Of a stretch of 59,757 bases of DNA, positions 18,322 through 28,162 are shown piece by piece; position 1 is the stretch's first letter; each line of letters starts with the position of its first letter. The translations under genes were made by a program, and so were the position numbers. Source of the DNA: Psychrobacter sp. 5A.1 (lineage in GTDB: Bacteria > Pseudomonadota > Gammaproteobacteria > Pseudomonadales > Moraxellaceae); the NCBI RefSeq assembly GCF_030407455.1, contig NZ_JASDDJ010000015.1, positions 1 through 59,757 on the forward strand, written 5' to 3'. The notes beneath the pieces were generated by a model. The model saw nothing but the letters and a program-made list of their open reading frames with translations, was not told where the DNA came from and did no database searches.

Positions 18322-20688
18322 ATGACTAAGAACTTCTCTCAAACAGCGGCTTTCATCTGGTCTGTCGCTGACCTATTACGCGGTGACTTTAAGCAATCGC
18401 AATACGGCCGCATAATCTTGCCATTCACGCTACTTCGCCGCCTAGAGTGTGTGTTAGAAGAGACCAAAGCCGCTGTCGTCACTGAAAACCAGCGTATCGC
18501 TGATATAGGTCTGCCAGAGGAAGCGCAAGAGAAGTTCATCATTCGTGCCAGCAAGCGACCGTTCTACAATACCTCGCCAATGGATCTTAGCAAGATGGGT
18601 CAAAGCGATATTAAGGATAACCTCAATACCTATGTGCAATCTTTCTCTAAAGACGCGCGTGAGATATTTGAGCATTTCAAATTTGAAGAGTTTGTCGGTC
18701 AGCTGGCCGATGCCAACTTGCTGTATAAAGTCGTGCGGATGTTCGCCACTACTGATCTTAGTCCTGAGACGATATCTAACCATGAAATGGGCTTTGTCTT
18801 TGAAGAGTTGATCCGCCGCTTTGCTGAAAGCTCAAACGAGACCGCAGGGGAGCATTTTACCCCGCGCGATATTGTGCGCCTGACTACCTCATTGGTATTT
18901 ATGGAAGATGATGACGCGCTGACCAAGGACGGCATTATTCGCACTATTTATGACCCTACAGCGGGCACAGGTGGCTTCTTATCCTCTGGTATGGAGTACG
19001 TGCTAGAGCTGAACCCTGACGCGGTCATGCGTACCTATGGGCAAGAGCTCAACCCTGAGTCTTATGCCATCTGTAAAGCTGACATGCTGATCAAAGGCCA
19101 AGAGGTTAATAACATTAAGCTAGGCAATACTTTATCCAGCGATCAGCTGGCAGGTGAGCAGTTTGACTACATGCTGTCTAATCCGCCGTTTGGAGTGGAC
19201 TGGAAAAAGATATCAGGTGAGATCAAAGATGAGCATGAGCAAAAAGGCTTTGACGGTCGCTTTGGCGCGGGCTTGCCGCGCGTGTCTGATGGTTCGCTAT
19301 TATTCCTGATGCACTTACTGAGCAAGATGCGTCCGATTACTGGTGATGATAAAGCTACAGATAGCAGCAGCATTCAAAATAGCAATCAAGGCAGCCGTAT
19401 CGGTATTATTTTAAATGGATCACCGCTATTCACAGGCGGCGCAGGTAGTGGCGAGAGTGAGATTCGCCGTTATATCCTTGAGGCCGATTTACTAGAAGCC
19501 ATTATCGCTCTGCCTACCGATATGTTCTATAACACGGGTATCGCGACCTATGTCTGGGTACTCAGCAATAAAAAAGCAGATGAGCGCCGCGGCAAAGTGC
19601 AATTAATCGATGGTAGTAATCTATACAGCAAGATGCGTAAATCACTTGGCTCAAAGCGTAATGAGATGAGCGATGAGGATATCAAAACCATTATTCGCAG
19701 CTTTGGTGACTTTGAAGTGGTTGATGCGCGTGTGTTAGATAAGCCTGAAGAGGTGAAGTCTAACCGTGGCCGTCAGTCTGCCAATCCTAAAGCTGAGCCT
19801 GCTAAAACTTTCGCCAGTAAGATATTTGCCACCCATGAGTTTGGCTATCGCCGTATCACAATCGAGCGTCCGCTACGTCTATCCGCTCAGCTGTCTGATG
19901 ATGCCATCGAAACCTTACGTTATGCGCCTAAGCCGTTTGATATGGTCATGCCAGCGCTGTATGAGGCATTTGGTAGTGAGTGGACGACTGACAGCTACGG
20001 CGACTTATCGGCGGTCACCTTAGAAGCGCGTGCAATGATTAAGGCAGACTTTAGCGAGCTAAAAGAAAAGCAAATTAAAGATGTGCTCGATGCCAAGCTC
20101 TGGCAGGATCAGCTTGAGATCATGAATAAAGCCAAAGCCTTGCAAGCGTCGATTGGTGAAAATCAATTCGATGATTTCAATGAGTTTGAGAAGGTGCTCA
20201 AACAAGCGCTAAAAGATACTGATGTGAATTTGGACGCCAAAGAGAAAAAGCAGCTGATGGATGCCATCACTTGGAAAAACCCTGACGCCGAACCCGTTAT
20301 CAAAAAAGCGGTCAAGGTTGCCAATCCGCTTTATGGTGCATTTAGCTATAAGCCGACCAATTCAGACAAGCCAGCCAAAATCGTAGAGTTCCAAACAGAC
20401 AGCGATTTGCGCGATTATGAAAACGTACCGCTTAATCCTGAAGTGACAACGACGGAGCTGATTGAAAGTTATTTCGCGCGTGAAGTACAGCCGCATGTGC
20501 CTGATGCGTGGATCAATGCCGATAAGACAGATGCCATCGATGAAGATATCGGCATTGTCGGCTTTGAGATTCCGTTTAATCGTCACTTCTATGTGTATGA
20601 GCCACCGCGTCCGCTAGCTGAAATTGATGCAGACTTGGATGCGGTTAGCACTGAGATTATGCAGTTATTGGGTGAGGTGCATTCATAA
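18322..20688 (+). CDS. hsdM: Type I restriction-modification DNA methyltransferase subunit M
   Basis: Adenine N6-methyltransferase of a type I RM complex. 788 residues. N-terminal HsdM domain with [16 protein letters not shown] near residues 33-48, the SAM-binding motif DPTAGTGGF from Asp211, and the catalytic motif NPPF at residues 287-290 in [10 protein letters not shown]. The length exceeds the classical 530 residues because of a long C-terminal extension (from about residue 510), seen in the larger HsdM forms. The gene overlaps hsdS by one base (TAATG), indicating translational coupling. It forms M2S methylase, and with HsdR the restriction enzyme. Confidence 0.97.
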   Translation: MTKNFSQTAAFIWSVADLLRGDFKQSQYGRIILPFTLLRRLECVLEETKAAVVTENQRIADIGLPEEAQEKFIIRASKRPFYNTSPMDLSKMGQSDIKDNLNTYVQSFSKDAREIFEHFKFEEFVGQLADANLLYKVVRMFATTDLSPETISNHEMGFVFEELIRRFAESSNETAGEHFTPRDIVRLTTSLVFMEDDDALTKDGIIRTIYDPTAGTGGFLSSGMEYVLELNPDAVMRTYGQELNPESYAICKADMLIKGQEVNNIKLGNTLSSDQLAGEQFDYMLSNPPFGVDWKKISGEIKDEHEQKGFDGRFGAGLPRVSDGSLLFLMHLLSKMRPITGDDKATDSSSIQNSNQGSRIGIILNGSPLFTGGAGSGESEIRRYILEADLLEAIIALPTDMFYNTGIATYVWVLSNKKADERRGKVQLIDGSNLYSKMRKSLGSKRNEMSDEDIKTIIRSFGDFEVVDARVLDKPEEVKSNRGRQSANPKAEPAKTFASKIFATHEFGYRRITIERPLRLSAQLSDDAIETLRYAPKPFDMVMPALYEAFGSEWTTDSYGDLSAVTLEARAMIKADFSELKEKQIKDVLDAKLWQDQLEIMNKAKALQASIGENQFDDFNEFEKVLKQALKDTDVNLDAKEKKQLMDAITWKNPDAEPVIKKAVKVANPLYGAFSYKPTNSDKPAKIVEFQTDSDLRDYENVPLNPEVTTTELIESYFAREVQPHVPDAWINADKTDAIDEDIGIVGFEIPFNRHFYVYEPPRPLAEIDADLDAVSTEIMQLLGEVHS

Positions 20689-22073
20689 TGGCGAAATACG
20701 AGCAGTATGAAGAGTATAAACCTACAGGTGTAATCTGGATCCCTGAAATGCCTCAAGGTTGGCAGGTGACTAAGCTCAAGTATTTAATAAAAAATCTTGA
20801 GTCAGGTGTTAGTGTAAATGCTGCTGATTACCCTAAATCGGAAGGAGAGTTTGGTGTTCTAAAAACAAGTTGCGTTTACACTAGAGAGTTTCGTGCCGAA
20901 GAAAACAAGACTGTGTTTGAAGAAGAGTTGAGTAGAGTTAAGTGCCCAGTAAGAGCAGGCTCAATAATAATAAGTCGAATGAATACGCCTGATCTTGTTG
21001 GTGCTGCTGTTTACGTCAAAGAGGACTACAGCAACCTCTATCTTCCCGATCGTTTATGGCAAACTGTCTATAACGATGAGGAAACTCAAAGCTCAAAATA
21101 TCTTCATTATTTTATGTACCTCAAAGGCTTTAGAGATCAAATTTCAAATTTTGCAGAGGGTGCTAGTAGCAGCATGCAAAGTATTGCTAAGGAAGATTTT
21201 TTATCAATTAATATTTTACTACCTACGCGAGTTGAGCAAGAGGGAATCGCTAATTTCCTCGACTACGAAACTGCCCAAATCGACACCTTAATCGAAAAAC
21301 AGCAAACCCTTATCCAACTGTTAAAAGAGAAGCGCCAAGCCGTGATCAGTCATGCGGTGACCAAAGGCTTAAACCCTGATGTGCCGATGAAAGATTCAGG
21401 TGTTGAATGGTTGGGGGAAGTACCTGAGCATTGGACAGTTAGCTTCGTAAAATACATAGTGCTTGGAGCAAAAGACTCAATGGTAGACGGGCCTTTTGGT
21501 TCGAGCGTAAACACTAGTGAAGATTATGTAGATGATGGTATTCCTGTCATTAGAACTGTAAATATCACTAACAATGGTTTTTCTTCCGATAACTTAAAGT
21601 TTATGCGCCAGCAAAAATTTGAACAGTTAAAGCGACATTCTGTAAAGCCTGGCGATGTTTTATTCTCAAAAGTTGGGACAATAGGTAATGCATGTTTATT
21701 ACCGAGCGATATACCAGAAGCTATATTATCGACAACAGGTAGTTGTAAAGTTTCGGTTGATCAGAATAAGATTGAGGGAGAGTATTTAGTATTGATGTTT
21801 CATTTAATGAATCAGACTCTTATGGAAATGGCTAATTCTAACGTTCAACCTTTTCTTAACATGAGTAATATTAAAAACTTAAAAATATCACTACCGAGTA
21901 TTGAAGAGCAAAAAAACATTCTAACTTATCTTGAAGAGAAGCTAGAGGGTATTGATGACTTAATCTCTAAATCCCTTAGTTTTGACAAACTAATCCGTGA
22001 ACGCCGTACCGCTTTAATATCCGCCGCCGTCACAGGCAAGATCGATGTGCGGGGCTGGCAAGCGCCTGAGTAG
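20688..22073 (+). CDS. hsdS: Type I restriction-modification specificity subunit S
   Basis: 461 residues with the usual two half-repeats: each begins with a similar turn (MPQGWQVTKLKYL near residue 23 and VPEHWTVSFVKY near residue 245), contains a variable target-recognition domain, and ends in a conserved helix (QIDTLIEKQQTLIQLLKEKR near residues 201-220; EGIDDLISKSLSFDKLIRER near residues 422-441). The two target domains set the bipartite DNA site, which cannot be predicted here. The last codons (RRTALISAAVTGKIDVRGW) recur as a decayed fragment at 22933-23031. Coupled to hsdM. Confidence 0.96.
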   Translation: MAKYEQYEEYKPTGVIWIPEMPQGWQVTKLKYLIKNLESGVSVNAADYPKSEGEFGVLKTSCVYTREFRAEENKTVFEEELSRVKCPVRAGSIIISRMNTPDLVGAAVYVKEDYSNLYLPDRLWQTVYNDEETQSSKYLHYFMYLKGFRDQISNFAEGASSSMQSIAKEDFLSINILLPTRVEQEGIANFLDYETAQIDTLIEKQQTLIQLLKEKRQAVISHAVTKGLNPDVPMKDSGVEWLGEVPEHWTVSFVKYIVLGAKDSMVDGPFGSSVNTSEDYVDDGIPVIRTVNITNNGFSSDNLKFMRQQKFEQLKRHSVKPGDVLFSKVGTIGNACLLPSDIPEAILSTTGSCKVSVDQNKIEGEYLVLMFHLMNQTLMEMANSNVQPFLNMSNIKNLKISLPSIEEQKNILTYLEEKLEGIDDLISKSLSFDKLIRERRTALISAAVTGKIDVRGWQAPE

Positions 22074-22139
22074 CTGTAAATAGAGATTAAGCGCATATTG
22101 CGTTTGATAAACAAGAAAATCAATAAAAGGAGTTATATG

Positions 22140-22898
22140 ATGAAAGCAGTTACCGTAGCAGCTCTATTGGCATCAATGGCCGTGACCACCATCGCCCAAG
22201 CACAGACCTATAAATGGCAAGATGATTTTTGCAGTATGCAGGGTGACTTTGATAGTAAAAAATATACCGCTAAGCAAATCAAGAATTCACATTTAGTATT
22301 AGAAAGCTTAACCAGATCAAATCTAGAAAGCTTTTTTCCACCGATGGATATTGATGCACTAGACAAGTTATCGATGAAAGACTTAGACAAGCTTACTGAA
22401 GAATATATAAAAGTTAAGAATAATATTGAACGACTTGATGTGGTGCCTGAAGCAAAAGGTTATAAGCAAGAGTTGGTCAAGTCTATTGACGGCGAATATA
22501 AACAAAATAAATTGACGATTTTGGGATATCTGAATCCCAGTGAGGCACTCAAGCAAAGCCCGCAAATGTGTAAAACTTATATTGAGCCGTTATTAAAGAA
22601 TGAAACGGCTGTGCAAAATAGATGGAAGCAGTTTGTTGAAGAGCAAATTCAAGAACAAGCAGATATCACAGACGATGGGGGTCAATATTATCGCAATTTG
22701 GCGACCAAGCGCTATCAGGAAGAAAAAGCCAGCAACCCTACTAAGTACGCCAAGATAAACTTGGTTACTTTTGGTTTTGGTAATTGCGTCAATGATCAGG
22801 TCTATCATGCCGACTCTGATGAAGTGTTTAGTAATCAGCAAAAACTGAATAAAGCGTTATTTGGTAAAAGCTTTAAGCAGATGTGCGATGAGCCGTAA
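22140..22898 (+). CDS. Exported protein of unknown function, paralogue 1 inside the hsd operon
   Basis: About 252 residues. A cleavable signal peptide (hydrophobic AALLASMAVTTIAQA, cleavage after AQA) and a mature helical domain rich in Lys, Glu and Asp. Four Cys are shared with the paralogue at 23066: in DDFC, in QMCKTYIEP, in GNCVNDQVYHAD and in QMCDEP, suggesting two disulfides in the periplasm. AAGGAG precedes two consecutive ATG codons at 22137 and 22140; the second has the better spacing. No family recognised. An exported protein between hsdS and hsdR is unexpected. Confidence 0.85.
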   Translation: MKAVTVAALLASMAVTTIAQAQTYKWQDDFCSMQGDFDSKKYTAKQIKNSHLVLESLTRSNLESFFPPMDIDALDKLSMKDLDKLTEEYIKVKNNIERLDVVPEAKGYKQELVKSIDGEYKQNKLTILGYLNPSEALKQSPQMCKTYIEPLLKNETAVQNRWKQFVEEQIQEQADITDDGGQYYRNLATKRYQEEKASNPTKYAKINLVTFGFGNCVNDQVYHADSDEVFSNQQKLNKALFGKSFKQMCDEP

Positions 22899-22932
22899 AA
22901 CTTGGATTACGTTTTTTAATGAAGCCGAATAA

Positions 22933-23031
22933 ACCGCCCAACTCGTGCAAGTATGCCGCACCGCTTTAATATCTGCTGCTGTTACGGGTAAGATTGATGT
23001 GAGGGGTTGGGTTGCGCCCAAAAGCCGTTAA
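22933..23031 (+). pseudogene. Remnant of an hsdS 3' end
   Basis: A 33-codon open remnant reading TAQ...CRTALISAAVTGKIDVRGW, ending in a stop at 23029-23031. It matches the last codons of hsdS (22010-22073), joined to a short piece resembling the central helix ETAQ. The fragment precedes the second exported-protein gene just as the hsdS end precedes the first, so the unit [hsdS tail + exported gene] has been duplicated in tandem. Confidence 0.85.
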
Positions 23032-23065
23032 AATAAATACAGAAAACAATAAAAGGAATTATAGG

Positions 23066-23788
23066 GTGAAAAAGTTTACCGTAGCAGCTTTATTAGGCGC
23101 AATAGCGGTTACCACTAGCGCCCAAGCCGAAGTCTATCACTGGCAAGATGAGCTATGCGATAACCGAGGCGAGTTTGATAATACAAAGTATAGCGCTAAG
23201 CAAATCGAAAACTCACATTTTGTCTTCGACCATTTAAATAGCTCAAATCTAAATAGCTTTTTTCCACCGATGGATATTAATGACTTAGATACGCTATCTA
23301 TGACCGACCTAGAAACACTGACTGAAGAGTATAAACAAGTTAAGCATAATGTTGAACGACTGGACGTGGTACCCGAAGCACAGCGCTACAAGCAACAGCT
23401 CATTAAGTCTATTGATGGGGAGTATAAACACAATAAGCTAACTATTTTGGCTTATTTAGAACCCATACAAGCTATGCGGCAGAGTCCATTGATGTGCAAG
23501 CAATACATCGAACCCTTTTTTCGTAACGAAACCGCCGTACAGGATAAATGGCAGCAGCTGGTTGAAAAACGCGCGTTAACAAATAGCTATGCCATGTCCC
23601 GTTATCAAGATGAGAAAGCCAGTAATCCTGCCAAGTATGCCAAAATTGACTTGATTACCTTTGGCTTTGGCAATTGCGTCAATGATCAGGTCTATCATGC
23701 CGACTCCGAAAAAACCTATATCTATCGGCAACAACTGAATAAAATAGTGTTTGGTGAGAGTTTGACCAAGGTTTGTGCTGAGCCTTAG
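23066..23788 (+). CDS. Exported protein of unknown function, paralogue 2 inside the hsd operon
   Basis: 240 residues from a GTG start at 23066, chosen because the signal peptide VKKFTVAALLGAIAVTTSAQA aligns with paralogue 1 and AAGGA lies just upstream; the frame is open back to 23012. The mature protein shares with paralogue 1 the blocks SFFPPMDIN, VERLDVVPEA, KSIDGEYKHNKLTIL, MCKQYIEP and FGNCVNDQVYHAD, and all four Cys. It lacks a segment of about 15 residues (QEQADITDDGG region) present in paralogue 1. Function unknown; probably periplasmic. Confidence 0.85.
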   Translation: MKKFTVAALLGAIAVTTSAQAEVYHWQDELCDNRGEFDNTKYSAKQIENSHFVFDHLNSSNLNSFFPPMDINDLDTLSMTDLETLTEEYKQVKHNVERLDVVPEAQRYKQQLIKSIDGEYKHNKLTILAYLEPIQAMRQSPLMCKQYIEPFFRNETAVQDKWQQLVEKRALTNSYAMSRYQDEKASNPAKYAKIDLITFGFGNCVNDQVYHADSEKTYIYRQQLNKIVFGESLTKVCAEP

Positions 23789-23802
23789 TTTGCGTAGGCT
23801 GC

Positions 23803-23846
23803 GGCTTTAGCCCAGCAGTCAGGTTTTTTGCTAGGCTAAAGCCTAG
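23803..23846. repeat. Palindromic extragenic repeat before hsdR
   Basis: GGCTTTAGCC (23803-23812) pairs with GGCTAAAGCC (23834-23843), and CTAGGCTAAAGCCTAG is itself palindromic. Another small palindrome, GTGCATG-T-CATGCAC, follows. This could be a transcriptional attenuator between the exported genes and hsdR, or a REP-type element. Confidence 0.6.
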
Positions 23847-24004
23847 TAGAGTGCATGTCATGCACCCACAAGATATAGGCTAAAAGTAAGATGAATCCTA
23901 ATCAACAACTTAGTCAAAATTAAATACCGTATTGACGAGGCTTATCTAAAAGTTCGGTGCTTAAAAACCCTCTACACCAATAAACTAATAATAAGAACCA
24001 TGCC

Positions 24005-27000
24005 ATGACTCAAACTAGCACTGCTACTAACGCACACAACGTCACTTACGAATCTGTCTTCCAAGCCGATATCGTCCGCCAAATGCAAACGCAAGGCTGG
24101 CAAGTAGGTTATGCCAGCGGCTATACGGCTGAGACTGCATTATATGAGCAAGACGTGCTCGACTTTGTGCAGACCACCCAGCCGCAGGAATGGGAGAAGT
24201 TCTGCCGCACTTTTCCTGTCGACTCTGAGCGCCACTTTATCACCGCATTGGTAAAGCAGCTTAATAAGGCTGACGCGCACGCCACCGATAGAGCCTCGCG
24301 CACCTATGGCACATTGGGCGTACTGCGTCATGGTCTAAAGATTCGTAACGCACGCTTCTCACTTTGTCAGTTTAAGCCTGAGCATAGCTTGAACCCTGAA
24401 ACCATGGCACGCTATGAAGCCAATATCTGCCGCGTCGTACCTGAAGTAGTGTATAGCCCTTATACCAGTCTTAAAGACGGCGCTGACGCTAATAGCAAGG
24501 TCGCTAAGCGTAATCGTATCGATATCGTGCTATTCGTCAATGGCTTGCCTGTCACCACGATGGAGCTAAAGTCTGAGTTTAAACAAGCGGTACAAAACGC
24601 CATTACTCAGTATAAGAAGACACGCCTGCCAAAAGATCCTGATACTAAGAAACCTGAGCCGCTACTGACGTTTAAGCGTGGCGCACTGGTTCACTTCGCG
24701 GTCAGTCAGTATGAAGTCTATATGACCACGAAGCTGGCAGGTGACAGTACCTACTTCTTACCTTTTAACAAAGGTACCAGCGAGGGCGGTGCGGGTAATG
24801 ACGTGCCAGCCGATAGCAGCCGCTATGCCACCGATTACCTATGGAATGAAGTGCTCACGCCTGATAACTTGCTGGCCATCCTCGGTCACTTTATGCACTT
24901 GCAGATAGACGAGGAAGAAGACGCGATTGGCCGCAAGTCTAAAAAAGAAACCATGATGTTCCCACGCTATCATCAGTGGGATGTGGTGACCAAGTTGGTT
25001 AATGCCGCTGTGTCTGAAGGCGCTGGTCAAAAGTACCTTATTCAACACAGTGCAGGCTCAGGAAAGTCTAACTCTATTGCATGGACGGCTCATCAGCTAT
25101 CTACCTTATACAACAGCGACGGCGATAAGCAGTTTGACTCGGTCATTGTCATCACCGACCGTACCGTGCTTGATGACCAACTACAGGACACCATTTATCA
25201 GTTTGAACATGCCGATGGCGTAGTTGGTAAAATCAACCGTAAAGAAAGTGACGGCTCAAAGTCTGAGCAGCTTGCCGAAGCACTGGTAAAATCGCAGCCC
25301 ATTATTATCGTCACTATTCAAACCTTCCCCTTTGTACTCAAAGCGATTGAAGATTCTAGCGTTTTAAAATCACGCCGCTATGCCATTATTGCCGATGAAG
25401 CACACTCTTCACAGACAGGCTCTACCGCACGCCAGCTCAAAGAAGTGCTGGTCTCAGGCGATATAGAGAGTAATACAGATGATGATAAGCCGCTCTCTAG
25501 TGAGGATGTTTTAGACGCCACGCTTGCCGCACGCCGTAGCAGTCCCAACCTCAGCTACTATGCCTTTACCGCCACACCTAAGCCAAAAACCATCGAGCTG
25601 TTTGGACGCTTACCTAATCCTGACTTGCCAGCTGCTAGCGATAACCTGCCAGCTGCTTATCACGTCTATTCTATGCGCCAAGCGATAGAGGAAGGCTTTA
25701 TCTTAGATGTGCTAAAGAACTACACCAACTATAAAGTGGTCTATCAGCTTAAGCAAAAGATGGCCGCTGCTGATGATGAGGTCGATGCTCGCCGCGCCAA
25801 GATTAAGCTTAATAGCTGGGTGAGACTGCATGAGCATAATATCGCGCAGAAAGTTAAGATCATTATTGAGCACTTTAACGACAACATCAAAGGCTTACTC
25901 GGCGGGCAAGCCAAAGCGATGGTGGTGACAGGTTCGCGTAAAGAAGCGGTACGTTACAAAATCGCTTTTGATAACTATATTGCTGAGCATGGCTATCATC
26001 GTATCAATGCGATGGTCGCGTTCTCAGGGGAGGTCACCTTTAATGACAATGACCCTGATAGCGGCGCATTACTTGGCGAGAAGTTCACCGAGCACAATAT
26101 GAATATCGGGTTAAAAGGCCGTGATATGCGTAAAGCCTTTGACAGCGATGACTATCAAGTGATGCTAGTGGCTAACAAGTTCCAGACAGGCTTTGACCAA
26201 CCTAAGCTGTGCGCCATGTACGTGGATAAGAAACTCACAGGTGTGGACTGCGTACAGACCCTCTCACGGCTGAACCGTACTTATAAAGGTAAAGCAGAGA
26301 GCGGTACGTTTGTGCTCGACTTCTTTAATGATCCTTACGATATTTTAGAGGCCTTTCAACCATACTATGAGACTGCAACCTTAGCGGATGTGTCTGACCC
26401 TGATCAGGTGTTTGACCTTTATGAGAAGTTGCGTGCCAGCGGTATCTTCTTGTGGCATGAGGTAGAACAATTTGTTGAGGCCTTCTATAGTAAGAACAAA
26501 TCTAATGCTGCCATCAGTAATATCTGCAAGCCAGCGGTCGAGCGTTGGCAGAAGCGCTACAGCCAAGCACGTGAACAAGCTAAGTACGCCAAAGACATGC
26601 TTGAGCGTACCAAAGCAACGGGCGACGTGGTACTGATGACCAATGCCGAGAATGACTACAAAGGTTTTAAAGCCGATCAAGATGCGCTGGAAATCTTTAA
26701 AAAGGACTTAGGCACCTTTACCCGTCAGTATGAGTTTATGTCGCAGATTGTGGACTATGACGACAAAGAGTTAGAGAAATTAAGCCTATACGCGCGTAAC
26801 CTACAGCCGATGCTACGTGAAAGCGTGGACAATGAAGATGATATCGATCTAACCAACATCGTCATGAGTCATTACCGTGTCTCAAAGCTGCACCAGCAAG
26901 ATCTAAAGCTACAAGAGGGCAGTGGTGAGCTGGAAGCTGGCGGCGGCGCTGGTACGGCCAAACCTAAAGATAAAGAAGAAGAGCTGTTATCAAAAGTCAT

Positions 27001-27298
27001 TAACCGGTTAAATGAGGTGTTCGCTGGCGAGGACTTTACCGATAAAGACATGATTAACTTTCAGAATACCATTTGGGATAAGGTCACAGAAAACGAGATC
27101 GTGGTAAAGCAGTTCACTAATAACAGTACCGACCAGATTATGCTGGGTGGCTATCCCGATGCGGCTATGGATGCGTTATTTGAAAGCCAAGAAGCCTATG
27201 AAGGTATGACCATGCACCTATTGTCTAATCCTGATCAGTTTAAGAAATTTATTCGTTTGATGCTTGATACGAAGTTGGGTAATGAGGTTTCAGGATAG
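24005..27298 (+). CDS. hsdR: Type I restriction enzyme subunit R (nuclease-translocase)
   Basis: 1097 residues. The N-terminal nuclease of the PD-ExK type has Asp173 in NRIDIVLF and Glu187-Leu-Lys189 in TTMELKSEF. A superfamily 2 translocase core follows: Walker A SAGSGKS (about residues 349-355), IIADEAHSS with DEAH at 464-467, and YYAFTATPKPKT (motif III). The motif VI region is seen in QTLSRLNRTYKGK, and a helical C-terminal domain binds the methylase. The product cuts unmethylated DNA far from the HsdS site. It is separated from hsdS by two exported-protein genes and a palindrome, so it may have its own promoter. Intact, so the system is probably active. Confidence 0.97.
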   Translation: MTQTSTATNAHNVTYESVFQADIVRQMQTQGWQVGYASGYTAETALYEQDVLDFVQTTQPQEWEKFCRTFPVDSERHFITALVKQLNKADAHATDRASRTYGTLGVLRHGLKIRNARFSLCQFKPEHSLNPETMARYEANICRVVPEVVYSPYTSLKDGADANSKVAKRNRIDIVLFVNGLPVTTMELKSEFKQAVQNAITQYKKTRLPKDPDTKKPEPLLTFKRGALVHFAVSQYEVYMTTKLAGDSTYFLPFNKGTSEGGAGNDVPADSSRYATDYLWNEVLTPDNLLAILGHFMHLQIDEEEDAIGRKSKKETMMFPRYHQWDVVTKLVNAAVSEGAGQKYLIQHSAGSGKSNSIAWTAHQLSTLYNSDGDKQFDSVIVITDRTVLDDQLQDTIYQFEHADGVVGKINRKESDGSKSEQLAEALVKSQPIIIVTIQTFPFVLKAIEDSSVLKSRRYAIIADEAHSSQTGSTARQLKEVLVSGDIESNTDDDKPLSSEDVLDATLAARRSSPNLSYYAFTATPKPKTIELFGRLPNPDLPAASDNLPAAYHVYSMRQAIEEGFILDVLKNYTNYKVVYQLKQKMAAADDEVDARRAKIKLNSWVRLHEHNIAQKVKIIIEHFNDNIKGLLGGQAKAMVVTGSRKEAVRYKIAFDNYIAEHGYHRINAMVAFSGEVTFNDNDPDSGALLGEKFTEHNMNIGLKGRDMRKAFDSDDYQVMLVANKFQTGFDQPKLCAMYVDKKLTGVDCVQTLSRLNRTYKGKAESGTFVLDFFNDPYDILEAFQPYYETATLADVSDPDQVFDLYEKLRASGIFLWHEVEQFVEAFYSKNKSNAAISNICKPAVERWQKRYSQAREQAKYAKDMLERTKATGDVVLMTNAENDYKGFKADQDALEIFKKDLGTFTRQYEFMSQIVDYDDKELEKLSLYARNLQPMLRESVDNEDDIDLTNIVMSHYRVSKLHQQDLKLQEGSGELEAGGGAGTAKPKDKEEELLSKVINRLNEVFAGEDFTDKDMINFQNTIWDKVTENEIVVKQFTNNSTDQIMLGGYPDAAMDALFESQEAYEGMTMHLLSNPDQFKKFIRLMLDTKLGNEVSG

Positions 27299-27359
27299 GC
27301 TATACAGAGAATAAAAGGTAACAAGGGTGGTATCGGTCTAGATAGATATCACTCTTTCT

Positions 27360-27494
27360 TTGCTTCCTCTTGATTCCTTTTTTCTCCTCTGATTCCGCTC
27401 TACCCATTATGCAATAAGAGATTGCCGTGATTCCAATATTTCAAAAAATACGTTTTTTGATTCCAAATCTTCTTAATTCCATGGTTTTGATTCC
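27360..27494. repeat. Octamer iteron block 1 (mostly TTGATTCC)
   Basis: Seven octamers of the type TTGATTCC start at 27360, 27370, 27389, 27427, 27457, 27473 and 27487 (TTGCTTCC, TTGATTCC, CTGATTCC, GTGATTCC, TTGATTCC, TTAATTCC, TTGATTCC). The block aligns without gaps to 27853-27987, with roughly 104 of 135 bases identical by hand count. Confidence 0.8.
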
Positions 27495-27558
27495 AGTTCT
27501 ATTGTAGATTGAATCGTCCAGACTTTATCAGAGATAGATTTACTTGAGTCGGTTATTT

Positions 27559-27690
27559 GGTGGTGTTCTAAAAAGTATGCTGGTGATAAAAGTCAATAAG
27601 AAATCTATGCTAAGTTCTCTGATTCTATAGGGCTTTCAAGGCTTCAAAAATTGTTCAAATTTTAATCAGCATACTTTTTGACACACCACC
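27559..27690. mobile_element. 132-bp MITE with 8-bp target duplication
   Basis: Terminal inverted repeats of 24 bases with a few mismatches: the left end begins GGTGGTGTTCTAAAAAGTAT, the right end read in reverse begins GGTGGTGTGTCAAAAAGTAT. Both sides are flanked by GGTTATTT (27551-27558 and 27691-27698), a clean 8-bp target duplication. No coding capacity. The parent insertion sequence is not in the window. Confidence 0.88.
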
Positions 27691-27852
27691 GGTTATTTTA
27701 TTAGTGTACAGAATAGATAAACATCAGAACCTTCTATAACTATGATGGATCATATCTTATGGTCATACATTTCTCAGAATGTTAAGTCTTCGGCAATCCT
27801 AGGGTGCTCCCATTGTAAGTAATATATATTTAGGTAATTAAATCCTTTTTTT

Positions 27853-27987
27853 CTGCTTCCTCTTGCTTCCATACTCCTCCTTTGATTCCGCTGTATCTAT
27901 TGCATATTAAGCGATTGCTGTGATCCCAATATTCCAAAAAATTCACTTCTTGCTTCCTAAATTTCTTGCTTCCACGGTTTTGCTTCC
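27853..27987. repeat. Octamer iteron block 2 (mostly TTGCTTCC)
   Basis: Seven octamers start at 27853, 27863, 27882, 27920, 27950, 27966 and 27980, the same spacing (10, 19, 38, 30, 16, 14) as block 1 at an offset of 493. In four of seven positions the fourth base is C where block 1 has A. Confidence 0.8.
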
Positions 27988-28162
27988 TGATTTATGGGGT
28001 CAGAGATAGTAAATAAAGACTGTTAAGAGGGGTAATCCAAGTTTGGATTAGGGTCTGATTGTCAATAAGCTTTTATGCTGATAAATATATTGCTCTCAAG
28101 AGAAAAGGCAGACGATACACGCCTACCTTTGATTATTTTTGCTGTACTTGAGTTTTTTGCAC

